Shown here in pieces: positions 1 through 12,187 of a stretch of 64,000 nt of DNA. How positions within the stretch are numbered: the stretch's first letter is position 1; each line of letters begins with the position of its first letter. The notes under the pieces are model-generated. The model saw nothing but the letters and a program-made list of their open reading frames with translations, was not told the origin of the DNA and searched no databases. Source of the stretch: Metarhizium brunneum (lineage: Eukaryota; Ascomycota; Sordariomycetes; Hypocreales; Clavicipitaceae). The stretch is from assembly GCF_013426205.1 (NCBI RefSeq), contig NC_089425.1:1612001-1676000 (forward strand). Reading direction: 5' to 3'. Position numbers and translations under genes: made by a program.

Positions 1-2513
1 GGAGAAAAATGCCGGCTTCTTGGAGGTAAGTTTTGTCTACTGGCCCAGTACTCGGGTTCGACTGACGGTTTTGGAGGTGGACGATTTGGAAAAGATTGCA
101 CCGCAACTGTTGCTGGATCTATGAACTGTTGAAGTCCCTGCCCTGATGCAGGAGAGCGACTGATATTCTCTTCATGTTGGCTCTCAGTCATGCAGCACTC
201 GCGCGGCGTTGCCAACCGTTACTGGTCGTCAAGTCCGTGGTCATTGACCAGGAGCATGAGGCAAACTTTTTTTGGCCGATTGATGCTTCAGCGGCGCTTT
301 GAAGAATGGTGCGCCGTCAGCCATCTCGATTATGGGTTTTGTCCGGCTTTTGTTAGCCGCCTGATATCTGTTCACGGCTCGGAAGTAAAACGAGGCCTAA
401 TACCGAATTCGTCCATTCCGTGTGCGACGCATGAGCCTTGAACGTCCTTCGTTAGGTATCGACAAGACATACTTATTGACGACAACGACAAAGATTTCGG
501 CAAAAGCTGGCTCGCACGTAAGAGGGTGGAGCAGTACATGAGATAATCAATGGACATAAGAGTCGCAAGCATGTCATTGAAGGACGAGTAGACTGATTCA
601 AAATGTGCTACTATTTTTGGGTTTTCTTGCGCCGCCCGTTTATTATTTCGGCATAATCGTTCCTAGCCTTGGGCGGCGGCCGCAAATCTCGAAACGCTTC
701 GTCCCAACTTATTGGATCTTCTAATTGTACGCTGATCACTCAGACGCGTCATTGGGAGGAAGATGCTTAAGGACGAATGAACTACGGCAAATCGTGTTTG
801 AGAGATAATTGATTATGATGGCGGTGTTTCTCCAGGCTCACCGCCGCTGTGGCTGGGTGTCTGAAACGACACTGTTCCGTCGGCGAAGCTCGAGGCGTTC
901 TGTGTAGCAGTATCTACGTGGTTGAGGATTGGAGGCCTATTTAACGCGGGGTTGGTTCGCAAAGACGTCGGTTCTACGACGGAGGCAAGTGCGGGTATTC
1001 TGCGTATGATGACTGCATAGTTATACAGCTCTGTGAACAAGACTGCATGAATACACGTATTTTCCATTCTCCCAGATGAGCCAACATGTGGCAGATGGAG
1101 CAACGCAAGCCAGTCGTGATGGTTTCATGGAGTTCCAAGGCTTCAGTGTTCCTGTCATAATTACGGCAAGCCGCAAGCCAGGCCCACTGCGTCTCCGGGC
1201 CGCGACACCTCCGAGGCTGCGGCCAGTCGACTTCATCCAATCCACGGGCAGGCGCAGCATAACAACCTGCACTTCATATGCAAGAGATGATTTTCTTCAT
1301 ACTAGGTCGGCCGCCTTGGCCGCCTTGGCGTCTGCCGTCAGCCCAATTCCGGACAAATATTTTCATTTCGAAGGCTTACCCGTCTGGGCGTGATGGCTTT
1401 CGAACGTGCCTGATTCGTTAGGTGCGGCCACATGTGTCGCGTCGCAGCTGCGGTTCCTGACTCCTGCGGGACTGAAACCGGGGCCGTCTCGCGTCTGTCG
1501 GAGCCACTTCAACATGCGGCGCGCATCCGACATCAGACCTCCTTGGCAGAGCCTCACCATGGCCATGGACTTGTTCGGGCTCTGTGGTTCCGTGGCTGCT
1601 TCGAATCCCCAAGCGTTGCCAGCTGTTGTAGGGCCGTTGAATCGTGTCGCCAAGATGGGCAGCTGGTTTGTTCTGGATAAACGTGTTGAGACTCGTAGTG
1701 CAGCTCTAATACAGCCACAGGTCGATGGAAAATCAACCTGAATATGAATGATGCCCAACAGCTCAAGAAAAAGACAAGTTGCTGGTCGCTTCAAGGGGGG
1801 CTCTCGCAGAAACTACTGCAAGAGTAATGCCCGGTCAGAGGCGGCGCCATCACCACCATGCCTTCAATGTTACACTAGCCAAACACTTCTCAGCCTGACT
1901 ACTGCCGCCTTCAAACATGCCATAGGTCTTGTCTTCGCCCCTTCTCTGCCCGCCTCAACAGCCCCATGAGAAATCTGTCACTCTCCCATTCCGAGACAGG
2001 AGACCCTGTCCGGAAACTCACCATCCTGTTGTCAGATTCAGAGTTCGGGACAACCAGGGCGAGCCACGCCGAGATTCATGTTTCTCTCAACGTCGTGCGT
2101 ACGACGCCTCGGGACAATGAGTAGAATGGGACGATCACACCATGTCTTAAATTCACGCCGTTTCCACTTTCGCACTCTTTGATCTCTTTCTCTAGTTTCA
2201 CTTTTCCTTTCCGTGTTCCAGCGGCCAGCAGTCTTCAAGTTTTGGGGCACTACTTTACTTGTCTTTCCCTGTTGTGTGAATTTCTTGTCCAACTGTGTTA
2301 CTTTTAATATAGACAACATATCTCTTACCACATTCACTGGTTCTATTTATTTCGAAAAGGCTAGTCCTTTACATACACTAAACACTCTTTTGGTTACCGA
2401 AACGATTCCGAATATTGCTCTCTGGAAAGAGTGATTACAGCATTCGTTCGACTCGAAAAAGGTTCAACGATATCGACTTGAAATCTCCCAAGTCGGCAAT
2501 CCCCTTCATCAAA
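1..2513. other. Intergenic, no supported gene
   Basis: I see no convincing gene. The open frames here are short, overlap on both strands, and lack a recognisable domain or a consistent exon structure. The last 300 bases or so probably hold the promoter and 5' leader of the cupredoxin gene. A coding gene whose body lies left of the window edge cannot be excluded. Confidence 0.6.
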
Positions 2514-3234
2514 ATGCAGTTCACAACTCTCGCTCTGGCCACACTGCTAAGTGTTGCTCAAGGTAAGAACGCCGCTCATGTAGAAACGATTTTCTTCATG
2601 ACAAAAAATCTGACCCCGTCCAGCCGTACAAGTCCATAAAGTCGATGTCGGAAAAAACATGGCCACAAACGAGACTGGCCTAAAATTCTACCCTGATAAG
2701 ATTGTCGCCCAGAAAGGCGACATGGTCCAATTCCAGTTCTGGGATGGCAACCACAACGCCATGCAGACGTCCTTCGACCAGCAGTGCCAACCCATCTCCC
2801 GCAGCAATGCCAACGTGACCGGCTTCGACTCCGGTTTCCAACCTGCCAAGGCTAGCATCGAAAAGGGCATGATTCCCGTCTATACCGTCATGGTCAACAG
2901 CACCGCGCCCATCTGGGTAGTTTGTGTGCAGGGCCGCCATTGCCAAAACGGCATGTCAATGGTCATCAATGAGAACACCAGCGCAAACGGTAGCCGGTCT
3001 CTGGAGAACTACCGGCTCCTGGCCAAGTCTGCACAAGGCGTCACCCCTGGCGGTGGTCCTAACGGCGGCTCCGGCAGTGGCGAAGGAGGATCAACTACTC
3101 CTGGCTCTGAAAACATTCCCACCCCTGTTGGAAACCAGTCCCCAACACAGTCTGCTCCGCTTAGTGCTGGTATTAACCTGGCTGTACCGAGCACCCTACT
3201 GATAGCCCTCGGTGTTGGATTCATGTTCTTGTAA
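2514..3234 (+). CDS. GPI-anchored extracellular cupredoxin-like protein
   Basis: Model: join(2514..2562, 2624..3234), 219 aa. The 61-base intron has donor GTAAGA and acceptor CAG and is spliced in phase 1, so the signal peptide (MQFTTLALATLLSVAQ, about residues 1-17) joins VQVHKVDVG. A cupredoxin fold follows over roughly residues 20-120. Candidate type-1 copper ligands are the His in GNHNAM, and the Cys, His and Met in VCVQGRHCQNGM. A Gly/Ser/Thr/Pro-rich linker (about residues 150-195) precedes a C-terminal hydrophobic tail ending IALGVGFMFL, as in GPI-anchored proteins. This architecture is common in filamentous ascomycetes (extracellular serine-rich or phytocyanin-like proteins). It should sit on the cell surface. 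Electron transfer or wall-associated copper binding is inferred from the family, and no substrate can be named. Confidence 0.88.
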
Positions 3235-3587
3235 ACTCTGGGTTTAATTGATGGCATTGGGGGTGGGGATGACGACGTCACGCGGCGTGATGGTCCTGAT
3301 GGATGATGGATATTAATACTTTTTGCCTTGTTTATACCTTGCTGCCGAGCAGCCAATATTAGTTTTCTTGTCTTTTAACATCTGAATCTCCCACTAGAGA
3401 GGATCTGGGAGTGCTGCAACTCTTTGCATACCATATCACCCGGCATACACTACTCTGACAGTAGGACCTCGGGGAAACGAAAGCAGATATTTCATCGTAA
3501 AATGATCTCTCCAAAATGTGACGTGCAAAGTATTCCTCCCACAACTACCTTCGCATCACGTCATGACAGAATCGACGCTGTATTTTC

Positions 3588-4482
3588 TCAAGTCTGCTTA
3601 CGCACCCTCTTCTGTCTCCTTTTCTGCGCCTGCGCACACAGCTGTCTCCTCGGCAACTTCTCCAGCCACCCTTCCTCCCTCTTGACATACCCCACCCGAT
3701 GATACTTCTTACTGTTGGCGAAGAATTTGACCCAGTGCTGCAGCGCCCCGTGCGCCTTCTCCCTGGCCGCGGCCAGCTCCTCCTCACGCATCTTCTCCAT
3801 CTCCGCCGTGGTGAAGTATTTGTCCACCTCTGGGTCGTCCACCGGCAGAAACATCTCTTCCAAGCCCCTCAGATCAGCCGTACGGTCCTCTGCGAAGCAC
3901 CCTGTAACAAACCCGCGCGCAGCGTCGTGGCCCGTAAAGACGCTGTAGGAGCCGCCGGGGCCGTACATCCTGCGGTTGCTGGAGACGTCGTAGATGGTGC
4001 CGTTGATGGCCAAGTACAGTGGTTTTTCGGCGTCGCTGCCGTCGTACGCCAGCAGTTCCTTTTCGGTGAGGTAGATTGGCCCAGACTTGAGGCAAGAAAA
4101 CAGACGAATTAGTTTCCGCTCATGAGGAGAGGGTTTGAACACCCGGGATGAGGGGGGGTCATCTTACGAATTGGGACTTCCACCACCCGACACGCAGGTA
4201 CTGGGGCTTGTCCTTCATGCCCCAGAAGAGGCTTTCGCCTCCGCTAATCACGTAGCTCAAGCCGCATGATGCGACGAGGAGGAAAGATAGGACGCGGAGA
4301 ATGTCCACCCAGGGACTGTACTCGTCGTCGTCGTCGTCGAGGCGGCGTCTAGATTTTGGTTTTGGCTCCGGCTCAGATGATTTGGGGCGTGTGTCATCGG
4401 AGGCTGGGCCGGCGGCCTTTCGCTGGCGAAGCTCGGCATCGGCCATGCTGGTAGCGGTTGAGTTTGAAGGGCGCGCGGTCAC
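3588..4482 (-). CDS. MAPR-type cytochrome b5-like haem/steroid-binding membrane protein
   Basis: Model: complement(join(3588..4085, 4168..4482)), 270 aa. The 82-base intron is phase 0 (donor GTAAGA, acceptor AAG). The N-terminus is charged (residues 1-50, with an Asp run RRRLDDDDDEY). One transmembrane segment follows (about residues 53-75). A cytochrome b5-like domain of the membrane-associated progesterone receptor (Dap1/PGRMC) group begins at IYLTEKELLAYDGSD and includes YLAINGTIYDVSS and the GPGGSYSVFTGHDAARGF segment. In Dap1 and PGRMC this domain binds haem through Tyr and supports cytochrome P450 enzymes of sterol synthesis; that role is inferred here. The C-terminus is basic and longer than in Dap1. 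A second in-frame ATG at 4446 (MADAELRQRK) could be the real start. Confidence 0.82.
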
Positions 4483-5294
4483 CTCAGCATTGATAGTTGT
4501 CGACCAGGAGAATAGAGGCTGCGGGGGATAAATGGGAGATGTATGAAGACGGCATGTGACGTAGGTGTAAGCAAGGGAGTGTTGAAGCAGGGCTGTGACA
4601 ACTTGACAAGTGGCACTTTTTGACTACCCGATTGGGACCGGGTTTTAAGGATTTTACTACGTGGCGTGAAACTGTCGGTATTAGCCGCGTACTATAGATG
4701 GTTAGTTTGCTATTAACATGGGCTGGATCTATACTTTTGAAATATAATGCTTCAATTGGAATGCAATACATCGATTCAAGCTGGGATGATTATCTCGTGC
4801 ATGTGCTTCACATATTGTAGCTGCTGTGATTGGCCGAGATGATGTGGCATACTCCTCCGTACAAAGCTTGACTCCCACGGCGGTTCAGCAGCCCCAGAGA
4901 CGATCTTCACGAGCGAAATTCCCTGAATGGAAAACACATTTTATTACAGCTAGTAAATGAATGCAACCGGCATAATGAAAAACAATGTACACACTTTATG
5001 AACAACTTGAAATCCACTAACGGCGTCCGTTTGGCTGTGAATGATTTTTTTCGTCACGTGATGTCGTTACTACGGCAACTGATAAGATAGGGCCTAGTTT
5101 ACGAAACTGTAAACAGCACAACGCCACATCATCCCACCCGCAATTTTAACCGCCGTGACTACATTGCTTCCCGCAACTGCTGAGCTACTGAGCAAACGTC
5201 GAGCATCTCCGAATGAAACGGAGACGACGGGATGCTAGCGGAACATTCGAAACATTCGACAGAAGAACACCACGAAATAAAAGCCGTTTTGTCA
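4483..5294. other. Divergent intergenic region
   Basis: This is the shared upstream region of the MAPR-like gene (-) and the coiled-coil gene (+). It holds a TCACGTGA palindrome at 5054-5061, listed separately. An alternative in-frame start of the coiled-coil gene lies at 5232. I see nothing else in it. Confidence 0.6.
5054..5061. promoter_or_regulatory. TCACGTGA palindrome (E-box / Cbf1-like site)
   Basis: A perfect 8-bp palindrome with a CACGTG core lies in the divergent promoter between the MAPR-like and coiled-coil genes. Basic helix-loop-helix factors such as Cbf1 are known to bind this core. Function here is inferred from position only. Confidence 0.35.
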
Positions 5295-7381
5295 ATGGAT
5301 ACGAGCTTGAGTATGCCTGGTTCCCCCGCCGGGGGGCCCCTCCAGGCCGTGACTCCCGACCGAGTAAATCGCTGTGACTCAATATTCTCTTCGGGTCGAG
5401 GCGAGGCCAGAGACAGTTCTGTGCACGAGAAGATCCATCAGTTTAACAACCTCAGTATCGCGATGCAATCGAAGCAAATGGAGCGCAAGACGGCGGATGC
5501 AGCTCTGAAACGAGCCGTGGTGGGACGGGAGGAGGCAGAGGCGGAATTGAAGAGGATGCGGGATGAGTTAATGCTTCTAAGGAAGGATATTGAGGAAGGA
5601 AAGGAGCGTGAGAGGAAAGTGGGAGAGAGACTGGAAACCGTCATGGTAGGTTGACGTACAGCTCCCGAGTTGTTGCAGCTCCGTCAGGACTGACTGGCAC
5701 GCAGGACAACTATGGCCGTGCCAAGGAAACACATGCACATACACAGGCTCTGTGGGAAAAGGAAATCCGACGAGCGAGAAAAGAAAACTTCAAGAGCCAG
5801 TCTACAATCGTCAAATTGCAGGAGGAGCTCAAGTCGGCCAGGAGTTCAGTCAAATCCGTTGAGGAGAGCCTCCAGCGCGAAAAGGAGCGAAGCAAAATTA
5901 GGGAACAGGAAGCTTTCACTGCGCGGTACCAGATTGTTGGCGTTCAGGAGCAGCTGGACAAGGCACTCGAGCGTATCAAGATCGTGGAGCAAGAACGAGA
6001 TGCTTTCAAGACGGCCGCTAAGAACGAGGAAGTAGCTCGCATTGCTGCCGAAGGCCGGCTCCCGCTACCGCCGTCTCAGGATCTCACCGACGAGTTTTCG
6101 TCGCCAAAGAAGAAGACCATTCCCGCTAAACGACAGAGTGGACGGGCGGCGCCTCGAGTTTCATTGTCAACTATGGAGATTATGTCCTCTGTCGCGAGCG
6201 AGATGGAGATTGAGGAGCTTAATACGCAGCTTCTTTGGGAGAGACAGCGCGCGGAGAGGGCCCAGGAGATGATTGAGTTTCTTCAGGCTGAATGTCAGAT
6301 GCGTTGCTGCCCTTGCTCCAAGACCAATAATGCGAGAATGAGCATCGAGGCCCCGCAAAAGCGACGACGCGTATCGGTTGAGCAGGGAGAAGAACAGCAC
6401 CCAGTTGTCGTAAAAGAAGAGTCGCATTCGCCGCATTCGCCGCATTCGCCACATTCGCGACGAGCGCCATCTCGTAATTCGCATGGAAGCTCCCATCGCG
6501 GTTCCCTGCGAAACTCAGCGCGATTGGAGGAATATCGGCAAGAACCCCAACCCGAACCAGCAAGAGAGCCAGAGCAAGAAGAGCCTCTGGTCGAGCCCGA
6601 GGTCGAACCCGAACAACAGCGCATCAAGTCCAGAAAAGAGCCACGACGAAGCACCATCTTTTGTCCGAAAGAAGGCATCTTCCGCACGGTTTCAGAGCAA
6701 GAAGCGGCAGCCATGCAAGCACAGGAAAGGTGCGCTGTAGCTGTTGAGCCTGCCATTGAGGAGGAAGCTCAAGCAGACGAACCGTTGCCAAGCACAGAAG
6801 TAGGGCACAGCCCCCGAATGTACGCCAGAACACCATCCGTTGATCCTCCTTCATTTGCTCTTCTTGCGCAGGAGCGCAACTCGCTAGATTTTCTTCTCGA
6901 CGCGCCGCACGACGATGCTCAGTCGGCACCTTTGCCTCCTATTCCCAGTATCCCAGTAGTTGCGGACGAAGAACCGGCAAGGGAAGAAGCAGTTGGATCC
7001 GTAGAACAGAGCTACTCTCCCGCCGGGTCCCCAGAACCTCGCCCACACACATCTACAGCCTCCTTCACCGTCACAACAACGATTCCTCTGCGAGAAGAAA
7101 CTGCCCGGTCCAGTTCGTCGTTCAACGAGCGGCTGCGGACACCCTCACACGGCAGCAACGCCAGTTTTGACTCCAACGACCCCGCCATGACGCCGACTAT
7201 GACGCGGGAGCAGGCGCTGGCCAAGATTCGTGAGCGAAGGGGACGAGCGAGGAGTGCCGCGCAGGGGACCGCTGCGCCAAGGAAAAAGGTAGCAGCCGTC
7301 GCGACGGGGCCGCGGGGACGTCCGGCTAAGAGGGATGTTAGTGCTCCTACGGTAAAGGCTACGCCGAGATTCAAGTCATGA
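5295..7381 (+). CDS. Coiled-coil protein, possibly spindle-pole-body associated
   Basis: Model: join(5295..5645, 5705..7381), 675 aa. The 59-base intron is phase 0 (GTAGGT...GCAG). An in-frame ATG at 5232 would add 21 residues. A long charged coiled coil covers about residues 40-265 (heptads rich in E, K, R and L). A disordered, acidic Pro/Glu-rich middle follows, with a repeated HSP tract from a 9-bp repeat near 6425-6460. A second short coiled coil contains the cluster MRCCPC. The C-terminus is basic and ends in a conserved-looking MTREQALAKIRERRGRARS segment. I have a weak recollection that such ascomycete proteins are annotated as spindle-pole-body formation-associated, but no catalytic domain is present and the name should be treated as a guess. 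That it is a real gene is well supported by its length and the clean intron. Confidence 0.7.
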
Positions 7382-8012
7382 ATGAAGCATGGTGGTGATG
7401 GGGGTTATCGGGGCCGGCAAGCGTGTTTGGGGTTGTGTATGTTGATAATTGCATTGGACTGTTTGGCAGGCATGGCGATGGGCGTTGGACTTTTTCCCTC
7501 TTCTTTTTATCTTCTTCTTGGGATGCATGGCATGTTGTAGGTATCTCCTTCATTGGTACTAGTGGAGCGTGGGTGTTGACATCATAATATCACAAGTCAT
7601 GTCATGATGTTCCGCTGGGTGCCTGGGCAGCCCAGTTGCGTTTTTGTGCTTGTTGCGTGCTGAGACTTATTGAGTCGTTCAAAATATACCGTCGAGTTAC
7701 ATGATGGGAAATTTGTTCCTCTGAAAAGTGTTGATTATATGGATACACACGCCCTCCCGCGCTTGGTATGGTGACCCCCGTGTCAGAAAAACATGGACTT
7801 TGCCACCAACGCCGTCGACAAGCCCCGTCTGTTCGAGCTATACGGCTCTTTCCAATTCCCCCACCCCCGCGCTTTAATATCCAAACGATGTGTACAGTCC
7901 CCCTTTAAACTCCAGTTTCCGGTGGGCAGCAGGAATGCCATCTATATTTCAGGGGCTTTCTCTCTTCCAAATTCCGGTGTGCCCGTTTATGTGTGTGTGT
8001 GTGTCCACGCGG
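7382..8012. other. Convergent 3' intergenic region
   Basis: This lies between the 3' ends of the coiled-coil gene (+) and the BTB gene (-). It contains a short TG dinucleotide run (about 7990-8004). No gene is supported. Confidence 0.6.
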
Positions 8013-9661
8013 CTACGACACCAGAAACGACTTGCGGGAATTCCGACCCCTCTCGTCAGAGAAACAGTCTAGTTTGACAGCGGCAAAGACACACTCCACG
8101 GCGCTCTTGCCGCCGCTGCTAGCTTGTATCCGCAGCCTCCACTGGCCCGTGGCCACGGTCCACGTCTCGCTATTGTCGCTGCCGTCCGTGATCCTCCTAC
8201 GCTTCCTCGGACCGGCTGCGTTGCCGTTGGCGTCGTCGGAATCGGGGCCGCTGGTGAAGCTGGGGTCGTACTCATTGCCGTCCAGGGTGATGGCGGCGTC
8301 GGGGCCCAGCATAACCCGGACCAAGTCCTCGCTGAGCAGGGTGTTGCCGGGCGTGGCGGGCTGCGAGGACGCGCCGCCCGAGGCCATGAGCAGGCCTAGC
8401 GGCTGTGTGGTGGGCGGTAGGTTCAGCTTCGTAGCGATGACCTCGAGCAGCTTGGCGACGCGGGTCTTTGTGTCCCTGAAGAGCTCGAGGCGCGGACCGT
8501 CGCGGAGGAAGTGGATCCTGCTTGATTCGTTGGCAATCTCGAGCACCAGCTCGGCGGGCTTGTCATCGACGTAGGGCCGCGCGTAGTTCACGCCGGCGTT
8601 GACGCCGGCGTTGATGCCGTCTTCGTCGGGGACATCTGCCTGGTGGTCCTGGAGGATGCTGATGCCGCTCTTTTGGACGTTCTCCAGGCGAAGAGTGATT
8701 TCGTCGTGGCCGCGGACCGAGTTGTACGCTATGGAGTGCGGGAGGAGTTGCTGCTCCAGGCCTTTGAAGTGGAAGTATCGGGCGTCGCGGAGGAGTTCGC
8801 GCCGGTGCGTCTCATCGCGGATGTTGATGGGGTACCCGCGCAGCAGGCGCAGGAGGTCGGCAAAGGTGTCGGCGTTGCGGTTCGGCACCGTGGGCGGCAG
8901 GATGGACGGCGGCCGGATGAGACCCTCGCGGTCGAGGCCGGGGAAGAGGTTGTCTGGGCGGGAGAAGAAGAAGGCGAAGCCGAGGGAGAAGTAGTTTGGC
9001 GAGTTGCGCGGGTCGGTAAGGAGGTCGCGAGGGATTTGGAATTCTCGGTGCCCGATGGAGATGAAGATGCTTTCTTCGTAAAGCTGCGATATGAGCTTGG
9101 GGACTGTTCATGTGTTCGTGGTGAATAGCTGATTTAGGCTTTTGGCTTGAACACGTGAGGGTAAAGGGTGAAGGGGCGTACGGCTGTAGAATTGCGCATC
9201 AGCAAAGAGGCGTACGAAATGCGTGCCGTCGCGAGGCATGACGTGGTAGCCCTGCAGATGGAGCGCAATGTCGCGAAACGTCTCTGGGTCGCGATCAATA
9301 TATAGCGTGCGAATGGCGCTTCCTATGTCGTCTCCGTGCTCTTCGGCTTGCTTGACCTGGCAGAGAAAGTATTGCGAAAAGTAGGACGGCGCTGTTGGGC
9401 ATGGTGTTGCCGAGTTAGAAGTTTGGATGAGATGGAGAGAAGCTATGGTGACGCACCATCTGAAGAGAGCGATGCTCCGGATAATTTGAAGAGTTCGCTA
9501 CCGATTTGGATTGGAAAGACTCTCTCGCGCGGCAAGATGGGCGGGATCTTGTGGACATTCTTCTCGCTGGGGGCAATCATGGGTATGACGTGGCTGCCGG
9601 GAAGGGAGCTCGGTGTGCCTTGGGTGTCAGAGTAGCCCTCGCTGGGGCTGACAGCCGCCAT
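8013..9661 (-). CDS. BTB/POZ (KCTD-like) domain protein
   Basis: Model: complement(join(8013..9103, 9182..9391, 9457..9661)), 501 aa. Both introns are phase 1 (65 and 78 bases). After splicing the sequence runs continuously through a BTB/POZ fold: FPIQIGSELFKLSGASL, then APSYFSQYF, IDRDPETFRDIALHLQGY and ADAQFYSLPKLISQLYEE. A second, similar segment follows (IFISIGHREFQIPRDLL ... FADLLRLLRGYPI ... RDARYFHFKGLEQQLL), so two BTB-like units lie in tandem in the first half. The C-terminal half is less conserved and includes a basic GPRKRRRITDG stretch, a possible nuclear signal. The BTB units are of the potassium-channel-tetramerisation type that also occurs in the yeast stress regulator Whi2; orthology to Whi2 is possible but not shown. 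Such domains mediate oligomerisation or act as ubiquitin-ligase adaptors. Confidence 0.85.
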
Positions 9662-10337
9662 TGTACGGTGGTCGGGTTGTTTCACTGTCTCAATTGGGTT
9701 GGACGTAGGATTATGGGAAAGTTCGTTGTGACGAGGGTTCGATATTCAGTAGTCAGTCGGGTCCGCCGTCGAGCTTGACGGGTGCTTGGAAACTTGGACG
9801 CTGCGTACTGCGTTCAGGGGGGTAGGATCAGGTGTGGTAGAAGGTTGTTGCAGAGAATTGGGACCCAGACGACGAGATGGCAGGCGAAGGAGTATCGTGG
9901 TGTTTCGAAGTTGAAGTTCAATGGTTCGTTGTGCTACGTGAATGATAGTTTGGAGCTAGCTGAGTCCGGAGCTTGGCCATTGGCGTGATGGCGGGGGGGA
10001 GGGAGAGTGTGGGGGTCCGAGTGGCCGTCAGCCTCGTGTGCGTGAACCGAGGTCAATGACATGCACCAAATATCTCCTGAATATTGACTTCTTTCGCTTC
10101 TCTTTCTCCCCGTCTCTCCTTTTTGCATGAAAGTATTCTTCGCCGTAGCTAGTCTTGGGAGCCATGTCCGGAGCAAATGACTCCAGACTTTAATGTACGC
10201 AATAGACAGCCACATACAACATGTAGTCCGCGGAGTCCAACGCTAGACTCTAGATGCGGTACAGCACTTGCAATCGCCTTGCCATCCCGTCTGAACTTGA
10301 TATCATCAAATCATCCATTTACCATCCTTCCGTATGG
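9662..10337. other. Intergenic between tandem minus-strand genes
   Basis: This holds the upstream region of the BTB gene and the 3' flank of RFC3. No gene, RNA or repeat is recognised. Confidence 0.6.
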
Positions 10338-11635
10338 TCATCTCCCCGTCAGCTCGACACCCCTCCTCACGACCCCGACAACAGCACCAGTCTGCACCGT
10401 CTCACTACCGCCACCCGCAACTCTATGCTCAACATCCGCCAACCCATCCAACCACGAAATCATCACCTCCGGGCTAACCTCCAGCTTGGCCAATTCCTCC
10501 GATAGCGCCGTAATGATGTCTGCCAGCGCCACGCCCCTCGTCACCTTGAGGGCATTCATCGTGCTCAGACAGCTCATCACATCCGACGTATTCAACAGCG
10601 TCGTCACAATCTCCTTGATAGCATCTGGCGGTGGTGCCGCAATACAGTTGTATATCGTCTCCGTCGTAATCATATCGCGCTTGATCTCGCTCTCTGGAAT
10701 CTTGGGCGCATTCTTCGCCCGAAGAGGTGTACCTGCCAAAATCACAATCAGCAAAAAAATGAAGAAAACGCAATTCAAAAATCCCAAAAGTGCTCGTGAC
10801 AACGTACTTGAAGCATGGCAAGCCTGCAGCACATTCAACGCCCTTCTCATATCACCCTTGCTGAGTTTGACCAGCGCGTCCACCGCCTCCCCGCCGATCT
10901 GCACATTCTCCTCCTCAACGACCTTTTCCACCAGGACCCGAATGTCCCCCTCCTTGAGCGGGCTGAATCTAAACCTCGTACACCTACTGAGAAGCGCGGG
11001 ACTCAGCTTGTGCGAGTAATTCGCAATGATGCAGAATCTCGTATTGACAGTGTACTTCTCCATGATTCGTCGCAGCGCCATCTGCGCCGTGTTGGTCATG
11101 GCATCCGCCTCGTCCAGGATAATCAGCTTGAACCCGGCAATCGAGGACTTTGCCGAGGCACCCATGGTAAAGATTTGCTTGGTACTGGCAAAGGTCTTGA
11201 TTTGCTCGCGGACCACGTCGATGCCTCGGTCGTCCGAGGCGTTGAGCTCCAGCACCATTTGGCGCATGTTGGCGGCCCCGTAGATGCGCCGAGCGAGGGC
11301 TAGGATTGTCGACGTCTTCCCCGTCCCCGGGGGTCCGTAGAGGAGCAGGTGAGGGAGGCGGTTGGAGTCGACGAATTTGTTGATGGTGGCGAGGATATCT
11401 TGGTGGCCGGAGACGTCGTCGAGGGTTACGGGTCGGTATTTTTCGATCCTGGGCTGCGTTTAGAGACTGATTGGGAGCTGTACAGGGCTGTAGCAACGAA
11501 CCATGGTAAACTGTCTTCGGCTTCGACTGGAAGGTTTGCTGTACTTCGCTTGCCCTTGGTAGCTTCCGAGGAGAAAATCACGTCCTTGGACGTGGCGGGG
11601 GCGTCGACGTCCATCTCATCTTCAAAGTCTGACAT
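10338..11635 (-). CDS. RFC3: Replication factor C subunit 3 (clamp loader)
   Basis: Model: complement(join(10338..10732, 10808..11448, 11502..11635)), 389 aa. The first intron splits the Trp codon of PWIEKYRP. The second is 75 bases, phase 1, and stop-free, so an unspliced reading frame also runs through it. It is an AAA+ ATPase of the heteropentameric clamp loader that opens PCNA and loads it on primer-template DNA. Visible motifs are the N-terminal WIEKYRP box, Walker A GPPGTGKT (residues 83-90), Walker B LIILDEAD (DEAD 157-160), sensor 1 ([12 protein letters not shown]) and the SRC motif with arginine finger (residues 199-201). It best matches the Rfc3/human RFC5 class, with a roughly 45-residue N-terminal extension. 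The LCB3 gene lies upstream on the same strand. Confidence 0.96.
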
Positions 11636-12187
11636 GGTGTCTGATTTATACGTTTCTGCCAATGAATCGCCGCGTCTTTATAATTCGGCAATGAAGCTTG
11701 CAAGGGCTCGTCGTTGTGCTAGGCAGATTCGACACTGATAAAAGCTGGGTGAAGCCCGCGGCTCGACTACGAGTGAGCCGTTAACTAACGCGTCGACCGC
11801 GCCAGTTCGTGTTGTCCATTAAAACCCCTGCCTCAAACCTCCCCACAAAACCAGCCGCCAAGGAGCTAGTCCCTTTACAGAGTGCAGGATAACTTCATAC
11901 AACGTTCCTCGGAGGTACATATGTATCGTAAATATAGAGTAAATTGGAAAAGAAAAGTCATTCGAAATATTTCGACTTCCTCGTAGTACAAAGTATATTG
12001 TATAATCTTATCATGATAATATGGGTATGCAACATCTATCATGGACAACGCTATTTACTACTACATTCATTAGGACGGCCGTAGGTCGGCAGCCCGCTCA
12101 CCAACCCGGCCTCCCACCAAGAATCCCATAAACAAGTTCCCCCTTCATGAGGAAATAAACTCACATCATAAAGTGAACGCACTCATC
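11636..12187. other. Intergenic, AT-richer than its surroundings
   Basis: This holds the RFC3 promoter side and the 3' flank of LCB3. The 11900-12060 part is AT-rich. No gene is supported. Confidence 0.6.

Noticed and set aside
40..75. Possible tRNA T-arm (GGGTTCGACT)
   Set aside because: The flanking bases do not form a T-stem and no matching acceptor, D or anticodon arms are found.
10177..11019. 280-codon frame antisense to RFC3
   Set aside because: It covers the RFC3 exons and intron from the other strand and shows only low-complexity Ser/Thr sequence.
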